From positions 1 to 48,971 of the forward strand of contig MNUR01000033.1 in the NCBI GenBank assembly GCA_001871115.1: a DNA stretch of 48,971 bases, given 5' to 3'. Shown piece after piece: positions 47,767 through 48,971 of the stretch (the stretch's first letter is position 1; the number at the start of each line of letters is the position of its first letter). This DNA comes from Elusimicrobia bacterium CG1_02_56_21. Lineage in GTDB: Bacteria; Elusimicrobiota; Elusimicrobia; Elusimicrobiales; UBA9959. The position numbers and the translations under genes were made by a program. The notes under the pieces were generated by a model. It saw nothing but the letters and a program-made list of their open reading frames with translations, ran no database searches and was not told the origin of the DNA.

Positions 47767-47930
47767 CGGATAGCGGGCAGGTTCGGCGCGGCCGCCTGCC
47801 CTGTGGTAGCGGTGGCTAATGAAGCGCTTACCGCTTGTACCGCTTCGTCAGGGGTTTGCAGCGCGGGGGCTTTCCGGCAGCCCGGCATAGCGCCCGGCAT
47901 GCTTAATCCGAAAAGTTTTATTTCTTTCAT
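47763..47930 (-). CDS. Small 55-residue peptide, first gene of a regulated unit
   Basis: Begins MKEIKLFGLSMPGAMPGCRK and continues with an alanine/threonine-rich tail ending in NLPAIR. No signal peptide or recognised family. It begins about 35 bases downstream of a predicted promoter covered by a large palindrome, and it overlaps the next gene by 3 bases. The ribosome binding site is weak (AAAGAAG). It could be a leader peptide, a modified-peptide precursor or a small regulator. Confidence 0.4.
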   Translation of the reverse strand: MKEIKLFGLSMPGAMPGCRKAPALQTPDEAVQAVSASLATATTGQAAAPNLPAIR

Positions 47931-47959
47931 TTAACGTCTTCTTTGACAGCGTATGTTCT

Positions 47960-47993
47960 TATATGGATATATTACCTTATATTCATATATCAA
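47960..47993 (-). promoter_or_regulatory. Promoter covered by a 30-base palindrome (candidate ArsR operator)
   Basis: TATATGGATATA and TATATTCATATA, six bases apart, form an inverted repeat matching at 11 of 12 positions. On the minus strand TTGATA (47988-47993), a 16-base spacer and TATATC (47966-47971) make a promoter that the palindrome overlaps completely. The half-site ATATGAATA recurs at the arsR promoter (48367-48375), so the same protein may bind both. Confidence 0.6.
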
Positions 47994-48007
47994 CGCAAAA
48001 AAATTCC

Positions 48008-48340
48008 CTATTTCCTGCTCAGGTGGTCCAATACGGTATGGCTCTCCTGTAGTTTTTTTCTCAGCATATCCGCTATCGGTCTCAGCACTTTATAAATATC
48101 CTTATCCTTGACCGAGTAATAAACCGTGACTTTCTCCTGGCGGGCGGCGAGTATGCCGGTCTGGCGCAGGATCGACAGGTGTTTTGAGAGGCTGGATTGT
48201 TCCACGCCCAGGGCTTTTACCAGCTGCCCAACGGAAGATTCGCCCGTTTTAAGATGTTCTATAACCGCAAGCCGGACAGGGCTGGCTATGCTTTTCAGGA
48301 AATCTGCCTTGATCTTGAAAATTAATTCTTCGCTTGCCAT
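48008..48340 (-). CDS. ArsR-family transcriptional repressor
   Basis: ATG 48340 gives 110 residues. In-frame starts further upstream lie at or before the predicted -10 box and are excluded by the promoter at 48374-48402. The protein is a winged-helix ArsR: FLKSIASPVRLAVIEHLKTGESSVGQLVKALGVEQSSLSKHLSILRQTGI, a beta-wing (VTVYYSV) and a dimer helix. It has no cysteine, so it cannot sense by thiol chemistry like the other ArsR in this window. It probably controls itself and the small gene unit downstream (47291-47930) through ATATGAATA sites. Confidence 0.88.
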   Translation of the reverse strand: MASEELIFKIKADFLKSIASPVRLAVIEHLKTGESSVGQLVKALGVEQSSLSKHLSILRQTGILAARQEKVTVYYSVKDKDIYKVLRPIADMLRKKLQESHTVLDHLSRK

Positions 48341-48366
48341 AGTTGATGTATTGCTATATGCTCTAC

Positions 48367-48402
48367 TATTCATATTATAGTGGCGGCAGCGTCCAGTGTC
48401 AA
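48367..48402 (-). promoter_or_regulatory. Consensus sigma-70 promoter of arsR with overlapping half-site
   Basis: On the minus strand: TTGACA (48397-48402), exactly 17 bases, TATAAT (48374-48379). Both boxes are perfect consensus. ATATGAATA (48367-48375) overlaps the -10 and matches the palindrome half-site at 47978-47989, so autoregulation is likely. Confidence 0.85.
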
Positions 48403-48522
48403 CAGTTTTTGAGCTATTTCCGCTAAAACGCTGGTTGTCCGGGTTCGCCGCGGCTCTGCGCGGCTGCAAATAATTGTTCTATTCTTTGCTTTTAGGGAGC
48501 ATATCCGCATCCGGGCCCGTGA

Positions 48523-48609
48523 TCATGCGTCCAATTTAATCGAACGGGAGGCTTTTATAAGGAAGGACCCTTTGCCGGCGGAGATCAGCTCGCGCGCCAG
48601 GGCAGCCGG
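48523..48609 (-). pseudogene. Possible 3' stump of murF
   Basis: A minus-strand frame ends in ALARELISAGKGSFLIKASR followed by SIKLDA and a stop. The UDP-MurNAc-pentapeptide ligase MurF typically ends with a GD-x-x-LVKGSR-x-x-x-ME block, which this resembles. The codons upstream do not continue the MurF fold and soon reach a stop. Only about 25 residues support it. Confidence 0.3.
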
Positions 48610-48677
48610 TCTCGCTGCGCAACGGGCTATTCCGCTCGCGGCCGGAGAATTACTGTAATTATTTATATAATCGGGGA

Positions 48678-48971
48678 ATGAGTTATACCAGGAAAAGCCG
48701 CATTGCCCAGTTTCTGTTTCTGACTACGGCCATACTGGGGTTCACGCTCGCGGCGGTGTATGAGCACTATCGTCTTGCTGCCGCCGCAATGGCTGTGCCG
48801 GCCCTGGGGCTAGCCCTCAAATTGATCTTCGGCGGCTCCGTAGAGCCCCGGGGCGGCCGGGTTTACCGGGCGGTATTCGGCGGCATTATCGGTCTGTGCC
48901 TGGGCGTATCTACCATCTTCTTCCAGGCGGGAGATCTGATGATGGGAACTTGTCTTGTCACTATTCCTCTA
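48678..48971 (+). CDS. Membrane protein, 3' end cut off by the window
   Basis: Open frame of 98 codons from ATG 48678 to the edge. It begins MSYTRKSRIAQFLFLTTAIL and has at least three hydrophobic segments (about 11-27, 34-50, 66-84). No family recognised. A TATAAT box stands at 48665-48670, leaving an unusually short leader, and the GGGGA before ATG is too close to act as a normal binding site, so the true start may lie elsewhere. Confidence 0.5.
   Translation, partial: MSYTRKSRIAQFLFLTTAILGFTLAAVYEHYRLAAAAMAVPALGLALKLIFGGSVEPRGGRVYRAVFGGIIGLCLGVSTIFFQAGDLMMGTCLVTIPL

Noticed and set aside
48470..48660. Plus-strand frame ending in LAAGELL before the partial membrane protein
   Set aside because: No ATG, GTG or TTG start in a sensible place, no family match; overlaps the possible murF stump on the other strand.
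1..48971. CRISPR arrays, insertion sequences, integrases, prophage genes
   Set aside because: No regularly spaced repeats, transposase motifs or phage genes were seen on either strand.

Overview
The window is 49 kb of GC-rich bacterial chromosome with tightly packed genes, many ATGA start/stop overlaps, and no rRNA, tRNA or CRISPR that I could see. Gene content points to a Gram-negative-type envelope: lipoproteins, many Sec signal peptides, a Sdh of the Bacteroidetes/epsilon kind and an energy-converting hydrogenase-related complex. This fits an uncultured lineage such as Elusimicrobiota or a relative. That placement is a judgement from gene style, not from a marker gene, and confidence is low to moderate.

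Layout. 1-8.7 kb: a partial DnaQ-type exonuclease, a thioesterase, a TetR regulator with an M28 peptidase, a VOC enzyme, TPR and CsgG-like exported proteins, half of an EamA transporter, and a pair of paralogous exported proteins. 8.7-12.2 kb: Tex and RadC. 12.3-16.6 kb: a sulfur operon with an ArsR repressor carrying the two cysteines typical of persulfide sensors (BigR/SqrR), an octaheme tetrathionate-reductase-like cytochrome, a membrane cytochrome b and two YeeE/YedE transport proteins, one with a degenerate rhodanese tail. 16.7-22.7 kb: an unknown protein, an exported protein with a caspase-like (DUF4347-type) domain plus a small membrane partner, an SGNH hydrolase, a Pif1 helicase fused to a WYL-like tail, and a secreted ComEC-type metallo-beta-lactamase preceded by a hairpin that could mask its ribosome binding site. 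22.8-32.7 kb: a carbamoyltransferase/DUF5989/SxtJ cassette, an exported agmatine-deiminase-family protein, an AI-2E-family permease, a DUF6498-like protein, a bactofilin-like membrane protein and an AddB-like nuclease.

33.1-41.6 kb (minus strand): one eight-gene operon for a membrane complex built like hydrogenase-4 (HyfB, C, E, F, G, H/I) whose large subunit lacks the paired cysteines that hold the NiFe site. It is therefore an Ehr-type complex rather than a hydrogenase. A helix-turn-helix/PTS-EIIA fusion protein is embedded in it. 41.7-45.1 kb: sdhCAB. 45.4-46.8 kb: glutamate dehydrogenase. 47.3-48.4 kb: an ArsR regulator with a consensus promoter and a small operon of a 55-residue peptide, a 91-residue protein and a MerR-like protein behind a strong palindrome.

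Several gene stumps lie at cluster borders: the first 50 codons of metK directly before sdhC, the first 45 codons of an ECF sigma factor in frame before the bactofilin-like gene, and a possible murF 3' end near the right edge. They suggest the window was assembled by repeated deletion or cassette exchange. The sulfur operon, Ehr and Sdh together suggest an anaerobic or facultative respiratory lifestyle with ion-translocating energy conservation.
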